Assembly: GCA_037720595.1 (NCBI GenBank)
Contig: JBBJLW010000001.1
Span: forward strand, 124,001-188,000
Direction of reading: 5' to 3'
Length of the DNA stretch: 64,000 nt
Source: Gaiellasilicea sp037720595
Lineage (GTDB): Bacteria; Actinomycetota; Thermoleophilia; Gaiellales; Gaiellaceae
The notes under the pieces are model-generated. The model searched no databases. It was not told where the DNA came from and was given only the letters and a program-made list of their open reading frames with translations. Position numbers and translations under genes: made by a program. Shown piece by piece: positions 1 to 9,174 of the stretch; position 1 is the stretch's first letter; the number at the start of each line of letters is the position of its first letter.

Positions 1-133
1 TGTACTGCGGCTTCCCCTTGCCGCGAAGGGTGTCGGCGATCTGGGTCGCAAGCCGCCCGAGGGTCTTGCCTTCGGCGTCGACGACGTACCAGTCGCGTGC
101 GACCTCGCCCGGCTTTGCGCTGTATGTCTTCAC
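1..133 (-). CDS. rplM: Ribosomal protein L13 (uL13), N-terminal fragment
   Basis: Only the first 44 codons are inside the window; the gene continues past its left edge. The visible N-terminus contains DWYVVDAEGKTLGRLATQIA, the signature opening of large-subunit protein L13, which binds 23S rRNA early in 50S assembly. The GTG start is the only possible one, because an in-frame TGA lies five codons upstream with no other start codon between. It follows the end of the MFS gene by 13 nt on the same strand. Its usual partner rpsI would lie outside the window. The family call is firm; the rest of the gene cannot be judged. Confidence 0.93.
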   Translation of the reverse strand, partial: MKTYSAKPGEVARDWYVVDAEGKTLGRLATQIADTLRGKGKPQY

Positions 134-146
134 GTCAGCAGGTTTC

Positions 147-1391
147 TCACTTCACAGAAAGAGGGCGCACATCGGGTGCGCCGGCGGCCGATCGTAGCAG
201 AATCCAGGCCGCTGGAAGGGCGACGAACGCGGTCGCAGAGAGGGCCAGCGCCTCGACGCCGAGCTCGCTGTAGGCGACCCCGCCGAGCAGGACGAGGACG
301 GCGCCGGCGAAGCTCGAGCAGAGGTCGGTGAGCCCGATCAGCCTCCCGCGCTCGGCCGGAAGCGCCCGGTCGGCGAGCTCCGTAACCGCGGCGACGTAGG
401 AGATATTCCAGCCGAGCCCGAGCAGGAAGAGCGAGACGGAGATCCAGGAGACGCTCTGGAACCACGCGAGGCCGAGCGTCGAGAGCGCCATCAGGAGGAG
501 TCCGGCGACCTGGCCCGGCCGGCGGCCGAGCCTGTCCACGAGCTGCCCGATCACGAGCACGAGCGCGTACATCCCGACGATGTGAAGGCTGATCACGGTG
601 AAGACGTCTGCCTGGTGGTGCCCGTGGTCGATCACAAGGTAGCCCGTGAGATTCATCACGGAGACCATGCCGGCGAAGCTCGCGACCGCAGCGACGAGCG
701 CAGTGAGGACACCGGGGCGGCGGACGATCTCGCGCAGCGGGGCAGCGACTTCTTCGGCTCGACCGCGCGCGTGCCCGAGAGCTTCGTTGTGCAATTGCTG
801 GGCGATCGTGCGCGGATCCGGACGGATGAGGAGCACGAGGACGAGGCCCACCACCATGATTCCGCCCGCCGCGAGCCACGGGACGACGAGCGCCTCCGTG
901 TCGAGCTCCTTCCCCGCGAAGAGGGGTCGAAAGACGAGCGGGCCGAGCGCGGCGCCGAAGAGCGCACCGAAGAGGACGTAGGAGATTCCACGGGCGCGGC
1001 GTTCCGGCGGGTACATGTCGGCGGCGGCGGCGCGGGCGAGGAGGATCGTCCCCTGCGCGATGCCGACGAGCGCGAAGCCCGTGATGACGATCGCGGCCGA
1101 CTCCAGCTCGCAGCCCAGCGCCGTCGTCAGGCAGCCGGCGATGCCGGCGAGACAGCCGCCGGCGAGCACGGGAATCCGCCCGAAGCGATCCATCAGGCGT
1201 CCGGCCGGAAAGGCGGCGAGGGCGCCCGCGGTGAGGAAGATCGCCGGCCCGAGACCGAGGATGCCCTCGACGCCGGTGACGAGCACGAGGGTGACCGTGG
1301 CCACCGCGACCGCGAGCTGCACCATCCCCGAGAGGCACGTGAGCGTCGCCGCGAGCAGGATCGTGTTGCGCTTGACCGGGAAGCTCGACAC
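147..1391 (-). CDS. MFS transporter
   Basis: A 414-residue integral membrane protein with about 12 hydrophobic segments, the usual size of a major facilitator superfamily permease. The loop after the second helix reads GRLMDRFGRIPVLAGG, a clear MFS motif A, and a related loop, GQLVDRLGRRPGQVAGL, occurs at the start of the second half. The substrate cannot be read from the sequence; a proton-driven drug or metabolite exporter is the commonest role for this type. The start is GTG with GGGAGGT just upstream. It lies directly upstream of rplM on the same strand, but no functional link is known. Confidence 0.85.
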   Translation of the reverse strand: MSSFPVKRNTILLAATLTCLSGMVQLAVAVATVTLVLVTGVEGILGLGPAIFLTAGALAAFPAGRLMDRFGRIPVLAGGCLAGIAGCLTTALGCELESAAIVITGFALVGIAQGTILLARAAAADMYPPERRARGISYVLFGALFGAALGPLVFRPLFAGKELDTEALVVPWLAAGGIMVVGLVLVLLIRPDPRTIAQQLHNEALGHARGRAEEVAAPLREIVRRPGVLTALVAAVASFAGMVSVMNLTGYLVIDHGHHQADVFTVISLHIVGMYALVLVIGQLVDRLGRRPGQVAGLLLMALSTLGLAWFQSVSWISVSLFLLGLGWNISYVAAVTELADRALPAERGRLIGLTDLCSSFAGAVLVLLGGVAYSELGVEALALSATAFVALPAAWILLRSAAGAPDVRPLSVK

Positions 1392-1447
1392 CTCCCGCCG
1401 AGCCTAGATGATCGAGTCGCGATCTCGGCCGTCGACGATCCTACTAC

Positions 1448-1453
1448 TAGCCT
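1448..1453 (+). promoter_or_regulatory. -10 box of a leaderless acylphosphatase transcript
   Basis: TAGCCT sits exactly 6 nt before the GTG start of the acylphosphatase gene. This is the spacing expected if transcription begins at the start codon. No convincing -35 hexamer is visible. The call is inference from spacing and from the same arrangement at many other genes in the window. Confidence 0.45.
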
Positions 1454-1459
1454 AGAGCC

Positions 1460-1726
1460 GTGCAGCGGCGCCGCGTTGTCGTCCAGGGTCACGTCCAGGG
1501 GGTCTTCTTCCGCGAGACCACTCGGCGCCGCGCACTCGCGGTCGGTGTCGCCGGTTACGTTCGGAACTGCGCCGACGGCTCCGTCGAGGCCATCTTCGAA
1601 GGCGGGCACGAGGCGGTCGAGCGACTGGTGGAGTTCTGCCGCGACGGCCCGCGCGGCGCCCGCGTCGACTGGGTCGATGTCGAGAGCGAGGAACCTGTCG
1701 GGCTGTCCGGCTTCGAGGTTCGGTAA
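1460..1726 (+). CDS. acyP: Acylphosphatase
   Basis: An 88-residue protein of typical acylphosphatase length, a small cytosolic enzyme that hydrolyses acyl phosphates such as acetyl phosphate and carbamoyl phosphate. The phosphate-binding loop is GHVQGVFFR (residues 10-18, catalytic Arg18). The second motif, GYVRNCADGSVEAIFEG, supplies the catalytic Asn36. The GTG start is preceded by a TAGCCT -10 box. The gene stands alone between an oppositely oriented MFS gene and a pseudogene. Family assignment is secure; the physiological substrate is not known for bacterial members. Confidence 0.93.
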   Translation: MQRRRVVVQGHVQGVFFRETTRRRALAVGVAGYVRNCADGSVEAIFEGGHEAVERLVEFCRDGPRGARVDWVDVESEEPVGLSGFEVR

Positions 1727-1751
1727 GAACTCGAATCGCTCTGGCAGCCGG

Positions 1752-2894
1752 TCACCCCCGCGACGGGGCGGCCACGAGGACCTTCCTGAGACCCGCGGCG
1801 GTGTCAGACGCGTCGGCGAGGTTCCGGTCGATCACGTGCTCGCGGAGCTGCTCGAGCTGGGCGTCGATCCGCGTGACGACGACGCTGTCGTGGGTATGCG
1901 CGAATCGATCACGGATCCATTCGACCACGGCGACGTCACCGCTGACGGTCGGCTCGATCGCGCGCCGCCGCATCGATGACCACCTGGCGCAGCCAGAGGT
2001 CGAACCTGGCCCGGTCGATCCGCGCGGGAGGCAGGTGGCGCAGCTCGAGGTCGAGCGTCGCCTGAGCGAGATCGAGGGCGGCATTGCGTGTTCTCGGCGT
2101 GGCTCGGGCGGCCACCGCTCGCCGAGGGCCTCGAGGGCGGCGTCGGTCGGGGCGATGAGCCTCGGCGGCACGCCGCGCGCACGATACGCCGCCCACGCGG
2201 CCAGCGCCTCGACGAAGCTGCGGCGAAGACGGCGTCGGCGCCGTTCAGGATCGTCGTCAGCTCGCGCGGCACCGATCCCGCGATCGCATCGGTAGGCACC
2301 GCAAGGGCCAGCGCCTCGACGTCGGCTTCGTGAGCGGTGAAGAACTAGCCGTAGCCCGGCGCGAAGACCTTGTCCGAGAAGGTGCCGCCATCGTGGAGCT
2401 CGCGCCCGACCAGCGCGCCCATGACCGGACCGCGCGGCCCGTTCACCGTCCGGCCGATCGACTTCTCGGCGACCTCCTCGACGACGAGGCCGGGGATGTT
2501 CTCCGGTCCGTGGACGTCGCCGACCTTTGGAGCGGCGGGCATGATCATCGCCGCCGGCCCTTCCGTCCCGAAGTACCACACAGATCTGTCGTCGGCCTGC
2601 GCGTAGAAGTCGAGTGCGACCTCCTCGATCGGCCCGTCGAGATATGCGACGTACTGGGACACCAGCGTCCGGACGCCGCTGCCTTTCCTCCATTCGATCA
2701 CCCGCGTGTCGGGAAGAAGCGTCGTCTCGACTCGGAAGGACTTGCCGCCGACCTTGCCGTTCAAGATCGCCGACCGCAGGTTGCTGATCGGGAAGAGCGG
2801 GTTCGTGACGTCGGTCGAGTTCACCCGCGTCACCGACGAAAACGGCGAAAACAGTGCCGATCGAGATCGCCTGAACCAGTCTCTTGCGGGGCAT
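1752..2894 (-). pseudogene. Decayed secreted/lipoprotein-like gene
   Basis: A coherent protein of roughly 370 residues can be followed only by changing frame. It starts with a signal-peptide-like MPRKRLVQAISIGTVFA. Near 2840 it shifts frame into NSTDVTNPLFPISNLRSAIL and runs through MIMPAAPKVGDVHGPENIPG to KVFAPGYG. There an in-frame TAG (2345-2347) interrupts it, and the same frame continues with FFTAHEADVEALALAVPTD. Further frame changes near 2220, 2090 and 1970 are needed to reach IEPTVSGDVAVVEWIRDRF and the stop. I recognise the text as resembling an uncharacterised actinobacterial extracytoplasmic family, but cannot name it. Flanking genes are intact, so wholesale sequencing error is unlikely. 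Confidence 0.75.
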
Positions 2895-2989
2895 CTCTCC
2901 ACCTCCGAGTCGGTCGCGTCCTGACGCTCGGCGCCCAACCTAGGAGGGTGAGATGAGACTGCGGTGAGAGCAGGGGGTTCTGTCGGTGA

Positions 2990-4564
2990 CTACTCCCACT
3001 CGATCGTCGCCGGCGGCTTCGACGAGATGTCGAGTGCGACGCGGTTGATTCCCGGGATCTCGTTGATGATCCGGCTCGAGATCGACTCGAGCAGCTCGTA
3101 GGGAAGCCGAGCCCAGTCGGCCGTCATCGCGTCCTCTGAGGTGACGGCCCGGATCACGATCGGGTAGGCGTAGGTTCGCTCATCACCCTGGACGCCCACC
3201 GACTTGATCGCCGGGAGCACGGCGAAGCTCTGCCAGAGCTCGCGGTAGAGGCCGGCCCGGCGCACTTCGTCCTGCAACACCGCGTCCGCCGCCCGCAGGA
3301 TCTCGAGCCGCTCTTGGGTCACCTCGCCGATGATCCTGATCGCTAGACCCGGACCGGGAAACGGTTGGCGCCAGACCATTCGCTCGGGCATCCCGAGCTC
3401 CTCCCCGACCCGCCGCACCTCGTCCTTGAAGAGCAGGCGCAGCGGTTCGACGAGCTCCATGTCCATCTGCTCGGGCAGACCGCCGACGTTGTGGTGCGAC
3501 TTGATCTTCGCCGCCACGCCATCGGTGCCACCCGACTCGATCACGTCGGAGTAGAGAGTTCCCTGAACGAGGTACTTGACCGAGCCGATCTTTCGCGCCT
3601 CCTCCTCGAAGACGCGGATGAACTCCTCGCCGATTCGACGGCGCTTCTCCTCAGGCTCGTCGACGCCCTGGAGCCGTGCCAGGAAGCGCTTCTGCGCCTG
3701 GACGTGCACGAGGGGCACACGGAAGTGACCGCCGAAGGTCTCGACCACCTGCTCCGCCTCGCTTGCACGCATGAAGCCGTGATCGACGAAGACGCAGGTG
3801 AGCTGGTCGCCCACGGCCTTGTAGACGAGGAGCGCCGCGACCGCCGAGTCGACGCCGCCGGAGAGCCCGCAGATCACCCGCTCGGTTCCCACCTGCCGCC
3901 GGATCCGCTCGACCTGCTCCTCGATCACCGCAGCAGGCGTCCAGGCGGGCGGTGCGTCCGCGACGCCGTAGAGGAAGTTCTTCAGCACATCCTGGCCGTA
4001 GGGCGTGTGCACGACTTCCGGGTGGAACTGGACGCCGTAGAGGCCTCGTTCCCGATCCTCGAATGCAGCGACTGGCGTCGAGGCCGAGCGGCCTGTGACG
4101 ATCGCGCCCGCGGGCGGCGCAATCACCGTGTCGCGGTGGCTCATCCAGACCGTCTGCGCATCGGGCAGGCCGTTGAAGAGCGCACCCGCGCCGCCGTCGA
4201 GCTCGGTCTTGCCGAACTCGGAAGCATCCGTCCGTGCGACCTCGCCGCCGAGGTCGAGTGCCATCAGCTGGGCGCCGTAGCAGATCCCGAGCGTCGGAAT
4301 ACCGAGCCGGTACAGCTCCTCGTCGATCCGGGGAGCACCCTCCGAGTAGACCGAGGCCGGCCCGCCGGAGAGGATCAGAGCGCGCGGGTTGCGGCGCCGC
4401 GCCTCGACGGCCGAGAGCGTGTGCGGGACGAGCTCGGAGTAGACGCGCGCATCGCGGACGCGACGCGCTATCAACTGCGCGTACTGCCCGCCCAGGTCCA
4501 GGACGAGCACTGGCCGGTCCTCGCACGTGAGATCCGGCACGGGCAGGGGGACAACCTGCCCCAT
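2990..4564 (-). CDS. guaA: GMP synthase (glutamine-hydrolysing)
   Basis: Converts XMP to GMP using ATP and glutamine, the last step of guanine nucleotide synthesis. The N-terminal class I amidotransferase domain shows LGICYGAQ (nucleophile Cys95) and VQFHPEV (His171, Glu173). The ATP pyrophosphatase domain has the P-loop SGGVDS (225-230) and IKSHHNVGGLPE. The C-terminal dimerisation domain ends SSKPPATIEWE. At 524 residues it is full length. I chose the ATG whose A overlaps the guaB stop (TGATG), because GGAGG lies 5 nt before it; a GTG one codon earlier is the alternative. It is translationally coupled to guaB. Confidence 0.97.
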   Translation of the reverse strand: MGQVVPLPVPDLTCEDRPVLVLDLGGQYAQLIARRVRDARVYSELVPHTLSAVEARRRNPRALILSGGPASVYSEGAPRIDEELYRLGIPTLGICYGAQLMALDLGGEVARTDASEFGKTELDGGAGALFNGLPDAQTVWMSHRDTVIAPPAGAIVTGRSASTPVAAFEDRERGLYGVQFHPEVVHTPYGQDVLKNFLYGVADAPPAWTPAAVIEEQVERIRRQVGTERVICGLSGGVDSAVAALLVYKAVGDQLTCVFVDHGFMRASEAEQVVETFGGHFRVPLVHVQAQKRFLARLQGVDEPEEKRRRIGEEFIRVFEEEARKIGSVKYLVQGTLYSDVIESGGTDGVAAKIKSHHNVGGLPEQMDMELVEPLRLLFKDEVRRVGEELGMPERMVWRQPFPGPGLAIRIIGEVTQERLEILRAADAVLQDEVRRAGLYRELWQSFAVLPAIKSVGVQGDERTYAYPIVIRAVTSEDAMTADWARLPYELLESISSRIINEIPGINRVALDISSKPPATIEWE

Positions 4565-6051
4565 CACTGCCTCCGGTAGTTCGGCGAGTCCTTCGTGATC
4601 GTCACGTCGTGCGGATGGCTCTCGCGCAACCCCGCGCCCGTGATCCGCACGAACCGCGAATCGAGCTGCAGCGCCTCGATCGTCTCGGCGCCGCAGAAAC
4701 CCATGGCCTGGCGGAGACCTCCGAGCAGCTGGTGCAGGATCGGCTCGAGCCTTCCCTTGTAGGGCACGCGGCCCTCGATCCCCTGCGGCACGAGCTTGTC
4801 CACGTCCTCGACATCGCCCTGGTAATAGCGATCCTTCGAGAACGAGCCTGCCTTCATCGCACCGAGCGAGCCCATTCCGCGGTACTCCTTGTAGCGCTCG
4901 CCCTGGACGAGGATGACGTCGCCGGGGCTCTCGTCGGTGCCGGCAAGCATGGAGCCGAGCATGACCGCGTCCGCTCCGGCCGCGATCGCCTTGGCAATAT
5001 CACCAGAGGAGGTGAGTCCACCGTCCGCGATCACCGGCACGCCGTAACGGAACGCCACCTCGGCACAGTCGAAGACCGCTGTCACCTGCGGAACGCCGAC
5101 ACCCGCGACGACACGCGTCGTGCAAATCGAGCCAGGTCCTACCCCCGTCTTCACAGCGTCTGCACCTGCCTCGATCAGTGCCTCCGCCCCCTCGGCGGTG
5201 ACGACGTTGCCCGCGATCACCTGAACGTCGTAGCGATCCTTGATTCGGCCCACCATCTCGGTCACACCGCGAGAATGACCGTGCGCGGTGTCGATCACGA
5301 GCACGTCGACCTCGGCGTCGATCAGCGCGGTTGCGCGCTCGAAGGCATCTTGACCGACCCCGACGGCGGCGCCGACTCGCAGCCGGCCCTGCTCGTCCTT
5401 CGTCGCAAGCGGGAACTCGATGCGCTTCTGGATGTCCTTGACCGTGATCAGACCCTGCAGCTTCCCGGCGGCGTCGACGACCGGCAGCTTCTCGATCTTG
5501 TGGCGTCGGAGGATCTCGTTGGCTACCTCGAGCGTCGTCCCGACCGGCGCCGTGACGAGGTGGCGCGACGTCATCAGCGCCGAGACGGGCTGGTGCAGAT
5601 TCGACTCGAAGCGAAGGTCGCGATTGGTGAGGATCCCGACGAGCAGACCGTCAGCGTCCGTGATCGGAACACCCGAGATGTGGTAGCGCTCCATCAGAGC
5701 GAGAGCCTCCGCAACGGAGTCGTCGGGACGGAGCGTCACGGGCTCGACGATCGTTCCCGACTCGGAGCGCTTCACCTTGTCGACCTCCGCGACCTGGTCG
5801 GCGATCGAGAGGTTCCGGTGGACGATCCCGAGGCCGCCCTCGCGGGCAAGCGCGATCGCGAGCCTGGCCTCGGTGACCGTGTCCATCGCCGCCGAGACGA
5901 TCGGAATCTCGAGCGCGATCGTTCGCGTCAACCGGGTGGCGGTGCGGACGTCGTTCGGCAGCACGCTCGACCCGGCCGGGAGAAGCAGCACGTCGTCGAA
6001 CGTGAGCCCTTCCTTGCCGAACTTCAGCTCGCGGTCGAACTCGCGCTCCAC
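4564..6051 (-). CDS. guaB: IMP dehydrogenase
   Basis: Oxidises IMP to XMP with NAD+, the committed step toward GMP. The 495-residue protein has the TIM-barrel core interrupted by two CBS domains at about residues 100-210. The catalytic loop is GVGPGSICTTR (Cys310), preceded by the NAD-binding stretch around IDTAHGHSRGV. A conserved LGSMLAGTDESPG phosphate-binding segment follows. The start is GTG, with GGTGAGAG as ribosome binding site. It overlaps guaA, so the two steps from IMP to GMP form one transcription unit. The 150-bp divergent region upstream separates it from the SRPBCC gene. Confidence 0.97.
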   Translation of the reverse strand: MEREFDRELKFGKEGLTFDDVLLLPAGSSVLPNDVRTATRLTRTIALEIPIVSAAMDTVTEARLAIALAREGGLGIVHRNLSIADQVAEVDKVKRSESGTIVEPVTLRPDDSVAEALALMERYHISGVPITDADGLLVGILTNRDLRFESNLHQPVSALMTSRHLVTAPVGTTLEVANEILRRHKIEKLPVVDAAGKLQGLITVKDIQKRIEFPLATKDEQGRLRVGAAVGVGQDAFERATALIDAEVDVLVIDTAHGHSRGVTEMVGRIKDRYDVQVIAGNVVTAEGAEALIEAGADAVKTGVGPGSICTTRVVAGVGVPQVTAVFDCAEVAFRYGVPVIADGGLTSSGDIAKAIAAGADAVMLGSMLAGTDESPGDVILVQGERYKEYRGMGSLGAMKAGSFSKDRYYQGDVEDVDKLVPQGIEGRVPYKGRLEPILHQLLGGLRQAMGFCGAETIEALQLDSRFVRITGAGLRESHPHDVTITKDSPNYRRQ

Positions 6052-6205
6052 CTCTCACCCACCCCTCTGGCGGGGCGGCACGACGGTGGTCCGGACACGT
6101 TTCACGAGTCGGGCGATCCTAGCACCCGCCCCCGGACGAACCCTGTTTCGACGCCGTCCGCCCGGGTACCCCTCGGTGGACAGAACCCAGACGAAAGGAC
6201 TTACC

Positions 6206-6670
6206 ATGGCACGCATCGAGGAGTCGATCGAGGTCGACGTTCCGATTACGACGGCGTACAACCAGTGGACGCAGTTCGAGGAGTTTCCGCAGTTCATGGA
6301 AGGCGTCGAAAGCGTTCGGCAACTCGACGACACGCATCTTCTCTGGTCGGCCGAGATCGGCGGCCAGAAGGAGGAGTGGCGCGCCGAGATTACCGAGCAG
6401 CACGCCGATCATCGCGTGGCCTGGAAGGCCACCGAGGGCAGGGAGAACGCCGGGGTCGTCAGCTTCCACCAGATCGCCGACGACAAGACGCGCGTGATGG
6501 TGCAGATGGACTGGGAGCCGGACGGGGCGGTCGAGACCGTCGGCGCGGCCATCGGCGCCGACAACCGCCGCGTCCAGGGCGACCTGAAGCGCTTCAAGGA
6601 GCTGATCGAGGGCCGCGGGAGCGAGAGCGGCGCGTGGCGCGGTGAGGTCGAGCAGGATCACGACCGCTAG
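6206..6670 (+). CDS. SRPBCC (START/cyclase-like) domain protein
   Basis: A 154-residue protein beginning MARIEESIEVDVPITTAYNQ, the standard opening of the polyketide-cyclase/START-like helix-grip family. It continues with FEEFPQFMEGVESVRQLD and ends with a short charged tail. Such proteins bind hydrophobic ligands or act as stress-related factors in actinobacteria; the ligand is unknown. The ATG start has GAAAGGA upstream at good spacing. It converges on the sugar kinase gene, with a strong hairpin between them. Fold assignment is confident; function is open. Confidence 0.85.
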   Translation: MARIEESIEVDVPITTAYNQWTQFEEFPQFMEGVESVRQLDDTHLLWSAEIGGQKEEWRAEITEQHADHRVAWKATEGRENAGVVSFHQIADDKTRVMVQMDWEPDGAVETVGAAIGADNRRVQGDLKRFKELIEGRGSESGAWRGEVEQDHDR

Positions 6671-6681
6671 CTGCAGCCGTC

Positions 6682-6708
6682 ACCGGGGGAGCCGCTCGCT
6701 CCCCCGGT
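6682..6708. terminator. Bidirectional hairpin between convergent genes
   Basis: A perfect 11-bp stem (ACCGGGGGAGC paired with GCTCCCCCGGT) and a 5-nt loop lie 11 nt after the SRPBCC stop codon and 5 nt from the stop codon of the facing sugar kinase gene. No clear U-tract is present, which is common in actinobacterial terminators. It is placed to end both converging transcripts. Confidence 0.7.
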
Positions 6709-6713
6709 CGCGC

Positions 6714-7667
6714 TCAGGCTGTCAGCGGCTGCAGCTCTCGCACGTCGACGCCGTCCGCGAAACGGTTGACGTCCCGCGGGTCGAAGCGGCCGGCTCCGAC
6801 CTCGAGCGTCGACGCTGCTCCGGCGGCGACGGCGAGACGCAACGCGTGCTCCGCGCTCTTGCCCGCGAGCTGCGCCGTGATGAACTGCGCCAGCAGGACA
6901 TCGCCGGCGCCGACGACCGAAACCGGATCAACGGTGGGCGCCGAGGCACGGTAGCGCTTGATCTGACGATCCTCTCGAAAGAGGCCGAAGCAGCCCGACT
7001 CGAGCGTGATATGGACGTTGCGGGCGCCGAGCTCGGCGATCCGGTCGAGCGCCATCAGATAGTCGTCCTCCTCGTCGAGCTCCTGGCCGACGACGTGCTC
7101 GGCCTCGCGTTGATTCGGCGAGACGAGATGGGGCTCCGCCTCGGTGCCGAGCCGCAGCGGCTCACCCTCCGTATCGAGCACGACTTTCACCCCGCGCCGG
7201 TTCAGATCGCGGATCGCGTCCGCGTAGAAGCTCTCCGCCACGCCGCGCGGGAGCGTGCCCGCGAACACGACGAAATCCGCGCCGCGCGAGAGATAGTGCA
7301 GCTTCTCGCGCAGCATCTCGAGCTCGACTTCGGAGACGAGCGGGCCCCACTCGTTGATCTCGGTGTAGGAGTTCTCCATCGGATCGACGACCGCGGTCGA
7401 AGCGCGCGACTCCTCCCCGATCCGGACGAAGTCGTTCAGGATCGCCTCCGCGGTCAGCTCCTCGACGATCCGCGTACCCGTCCGCCCGCCCGCGAGTCCG
7501 GTCGCCACGACCGGCACGTCGAGCCGCTTCAGCGCGCGGGCGACGTTGATCCCCTTGCCGCCGGCGAGAGTCAGCACCTGGCTCGCGCGATGGCGGTGTC
7601 CGCGCTGGAAGCTCGGCACGGTCAGCGTCCGGTCGAGCGCGGCGTTCAGTGTCACCGTGACGATCAC
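6714..7667 (-). CDS. PfkB-family sugar kinase (1-phosphofructokinase-like)
   Basis: A 317-residue ribokinase-fold kinase. The N-terminus reads MIVTVTLNAALDRTL, typical of 1-phosphofructokinase/tagatose-6-phosphate kinase members. The GGKGINVARAL substrate motif is at 36-46. The C-terminal anion hole and catalytic base are in VVGAGDVLLAQF (Asp256). The family phosphorylates fructose-1-phosphate, fructose-6-phosphate or tagatose-6-phosphate; sequence alone does not decide which. No PTS fructose genes are nearby, which argues slightly against a dedicated FruK role. The gene is followed by the shared hairpin and stands 12 nt downstream of the carboxypeptidase gene. Confidence 0.85.
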   Translation of the reverse strand: MIVTVTLNAALDRTLTVPSFQRGHRHRASQVLTLAGGKGINVARALKRLDVPVVATGLAGGRTGTRIVEELTAEAILNDFVRIGEESRASTAVVDPMENSYTEINEWGPLVSEVELEMLREKLHYLSRGADFVVFAGTLPRGVAESFYADAIRDLNRRGVKVVLDTEGEPLRLGTEAEPHLVSPNQREAEHVVGQELDEEDDYLMALDRIAELGARNVHITLESGCFGLFREDRQIKRYRASAPTVDPVSVVGAGDVLLAQFITAQLAGKSAEHALRLAVAAGAASTLEVGAGRFDPRDVNRFADGVDVRELQPLTA

Positions 7668-7679
7668 GTTGCACTCACG

Positions 7680-8807
7680 TTACGACCCCCAGAGATGGTG
7701 GAGCGTTCGCCTCGCATAGAACCCTACGCGCTGGAGCCGGCCGGGCCGTTCGATCGCGTTGGCCGCGACGAGTGGCGAGCGCGCGATCACCGTGCCGCGG
7801 TCGAGCACCTGCACCTCGCCGAGGGGCTGGCCGGCGCGGACCGGCAGCGCGACCTCGACCGGAGCGACGATTCGCTCGAGCAAGGTGCGGTCGACGCGAA
7901 TGACCCGCAGCGCCGCTTTCGCCGCCACGAGCCTGACCCGCGGTCGTCCGTAGGCGGTTCTCGCGCTCGCGTAGACGCGCTCGCGGTCGACTGCCCAGAC
8001 GGTTCGGTACCGCGTCAGCCCCCACCGGAGCAGCTCGGCCAGATCCTCGTTCCGGCCCGCGCGGCTCCTGCCGCCGAGCAAGGTCGCGTAGATCGTCACG
8101 CCCGGCCCGCGCGCCGCCGCGACCTCAGACCAGCCCGCGCCGCCCGTGTGGCCGGTCTTCACCCCGATCAGGCGCGGGAACGTGGAGAGGAGGTCGTTCC
8201 AGTTGATGAGCCTTCGGCCGGCGACGCTCGTCTCGACGGTGCCGACGGTCTCGCGGATGAACGGCTTCTGCATCGCGACGCGCGCGAGCTTGGTCACGTC
8301 GCGAGCGCTCGAGACGTGGCCGGGCGAGTCGAGACCGTCGGGGTTCGCGAAGTGCGTGTCGGTGAGCCCGAGCGCGCGCGCTTTCGCATTCATCAACTCG
8401 ACGAAGCGCGGGATCGAGCCGTTCCCGACGTGAGCCGCGAGCGCATTGGCCGCGTCGTTGGCGCTCTGGATCAAGGCGGCGCGAAGCAGATCAGCGACGG
8501 TGAGCCGCTCGCCCGCGCGCAAGTCGATCGACGACTCACCGACGGCGGCGGCGCCGCGCGACACGGAGACGAGGTCGTCGAGCTGCGCGCGCTCGAGGGT
8601 GACGAGCGCGGTCATCAGCTTCGTGATCGAGGCGATCGGGCGGCGCTCGCGCCCGTCGAGGCTCGCCAGCACCTCGCCGGTCGAAGCGTTTTGGACGACG
8701 TAGGCCTCGGCCTGCACGGGCGGCGGGGCTGCCGAGCCGACGACCGCAACGACGAGCGCAAGGGCGACGGCGACCAGGAGAGCGATCCGCGTCAAGGCGG
8801 CGGCCAC
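7680..8807 (-). CDS. D-alanyl-D-alanine carboxypeptidase (low-molecular-weight PBP)
   Basis: A serine peptidase that trims the terminal D-Ala of peptidoglycan pentapeptides outside the membrane. The N-terminal hydrophobic stretch (about 6-25) is a signal peptide or anchor. All three active-site motifs of the family are present: SITK (Ser60), SAN (115-117) and KTG (217-219). The C-terminal part carries the beta-rich domain typical of PBP5-like enzymes. At 375 residues it is full length, with a GTG start. It starts 1 bp after the LysM gene stop, so the two look like a cell-wall operon. Confidence 0.92.
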   Translation of the reverse strand: MAAALTRIALLVAVALALVVAVVGSAAPPPVQAEAYVVQNASTGEVLASLDGRERRPIASITKLMTALVTLERAQLDDLVSVSRGAAAVGESSIDLRAGERLTVADLLRAALIQSANDAANALAAHVGNGSIPRFVELMNAKARALGLTDTHFANPDGLDSPGHVSSARDVTKLARVAMQKPFIRETVGTVETSVAGRRLINWNDLLSTFPRLIGVKTGHTGGAGWSEVAAARGPGVTIYATLLGGRSRAGRNEDLAELLRWGLTRYRTVWAVDRERVYASARTAYGRPRVRLVAAKAALRVIRVDRTLLERIVAPVEVALPVRAGQPLGEVQVLDRGTVIARSPLVAANAIERPGRLQRVGFYARRTLHHLWGS

Positions 8808-8808
8808 T

Positions 8809-9174
8809 CTACTTGACGCGAATCTCCTGCCCGATGCTCAACGCCACCGGGTCGAGCCCCGGGTTCAACGTCAGGAGCTGCTCGACGGTCGTGTCGAAAT
8901 CCGCGGCGATCGTCTCGAGCGTATCGCCGCCTTCGATCTCGTAGACCACGCCATCGCGAGCCGGCGTCGTCACCGTTCTCGGCGTGGTCGTGGGGGCCGG
9001 CTCGGTCGTCGTCGCGCGCGTCTCGAGCACCGTCGCAGGTGGAGTGACGGCGCCGTCGTCGCCGGAGAGCCCCGAGCGGACGATGAGCACGGCGACGGTG
9101 ACTGCGGTGAGGAAGACGACCGGTGCCAAGAACCGGGCCGCCCAATTGGAGTTGGCGTGTCGCTCGTGCCTCAC
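8809..9174 (-). CDS. Membrane-anchored LysM-domain protein
   Basis: A 121-residue protein with one transmembrane segment (about 16-34), a Thr/Pro-rich linker and a C-terminal LysM domain (about 77-121: YEIEGGDTLETIAADF, LLTLNPGLDP, IGQEIRVK). LysM binds the glycan backbone of peptidoglycan, so the protein probably tethers or senses the wall. Its start overlaps the pyrF stop by four bases (ATGA), and the carboxypeptidase follows directly, supporting a shared transcript. No catalytic domain is visible. Confidence 0.88.
   Translation of the reverse strand: MRHERHANSNWAARFLAPVVFLTAVTVAVLIVRSGLSGDDGAVTPPATVLETRATTTEPAPTTTPRTVTTPARDGVVYEIEGGDTLETIAADFDTTVEQLLTLNPGLDPVALSIGQEIRVK

Noticed and set aside
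582..1979. Very long plus-strand open frames opposite the MFS gene and similar long frames opposite guaA, guaB, the pfkB gene and purH
   Set aside because: They are antisense shadows created by high GC content; their translations are Arg/Asp/Glu-rich without family motifs, while the opposite strand carries well-recognised proteins.
6052..6205. Riboswitch or purine-responsive leader upstream of guaB
   Set aside because: The region lacks a recognisable aptamer core; only a short GC-rich divergent intergenic sequence is visible.
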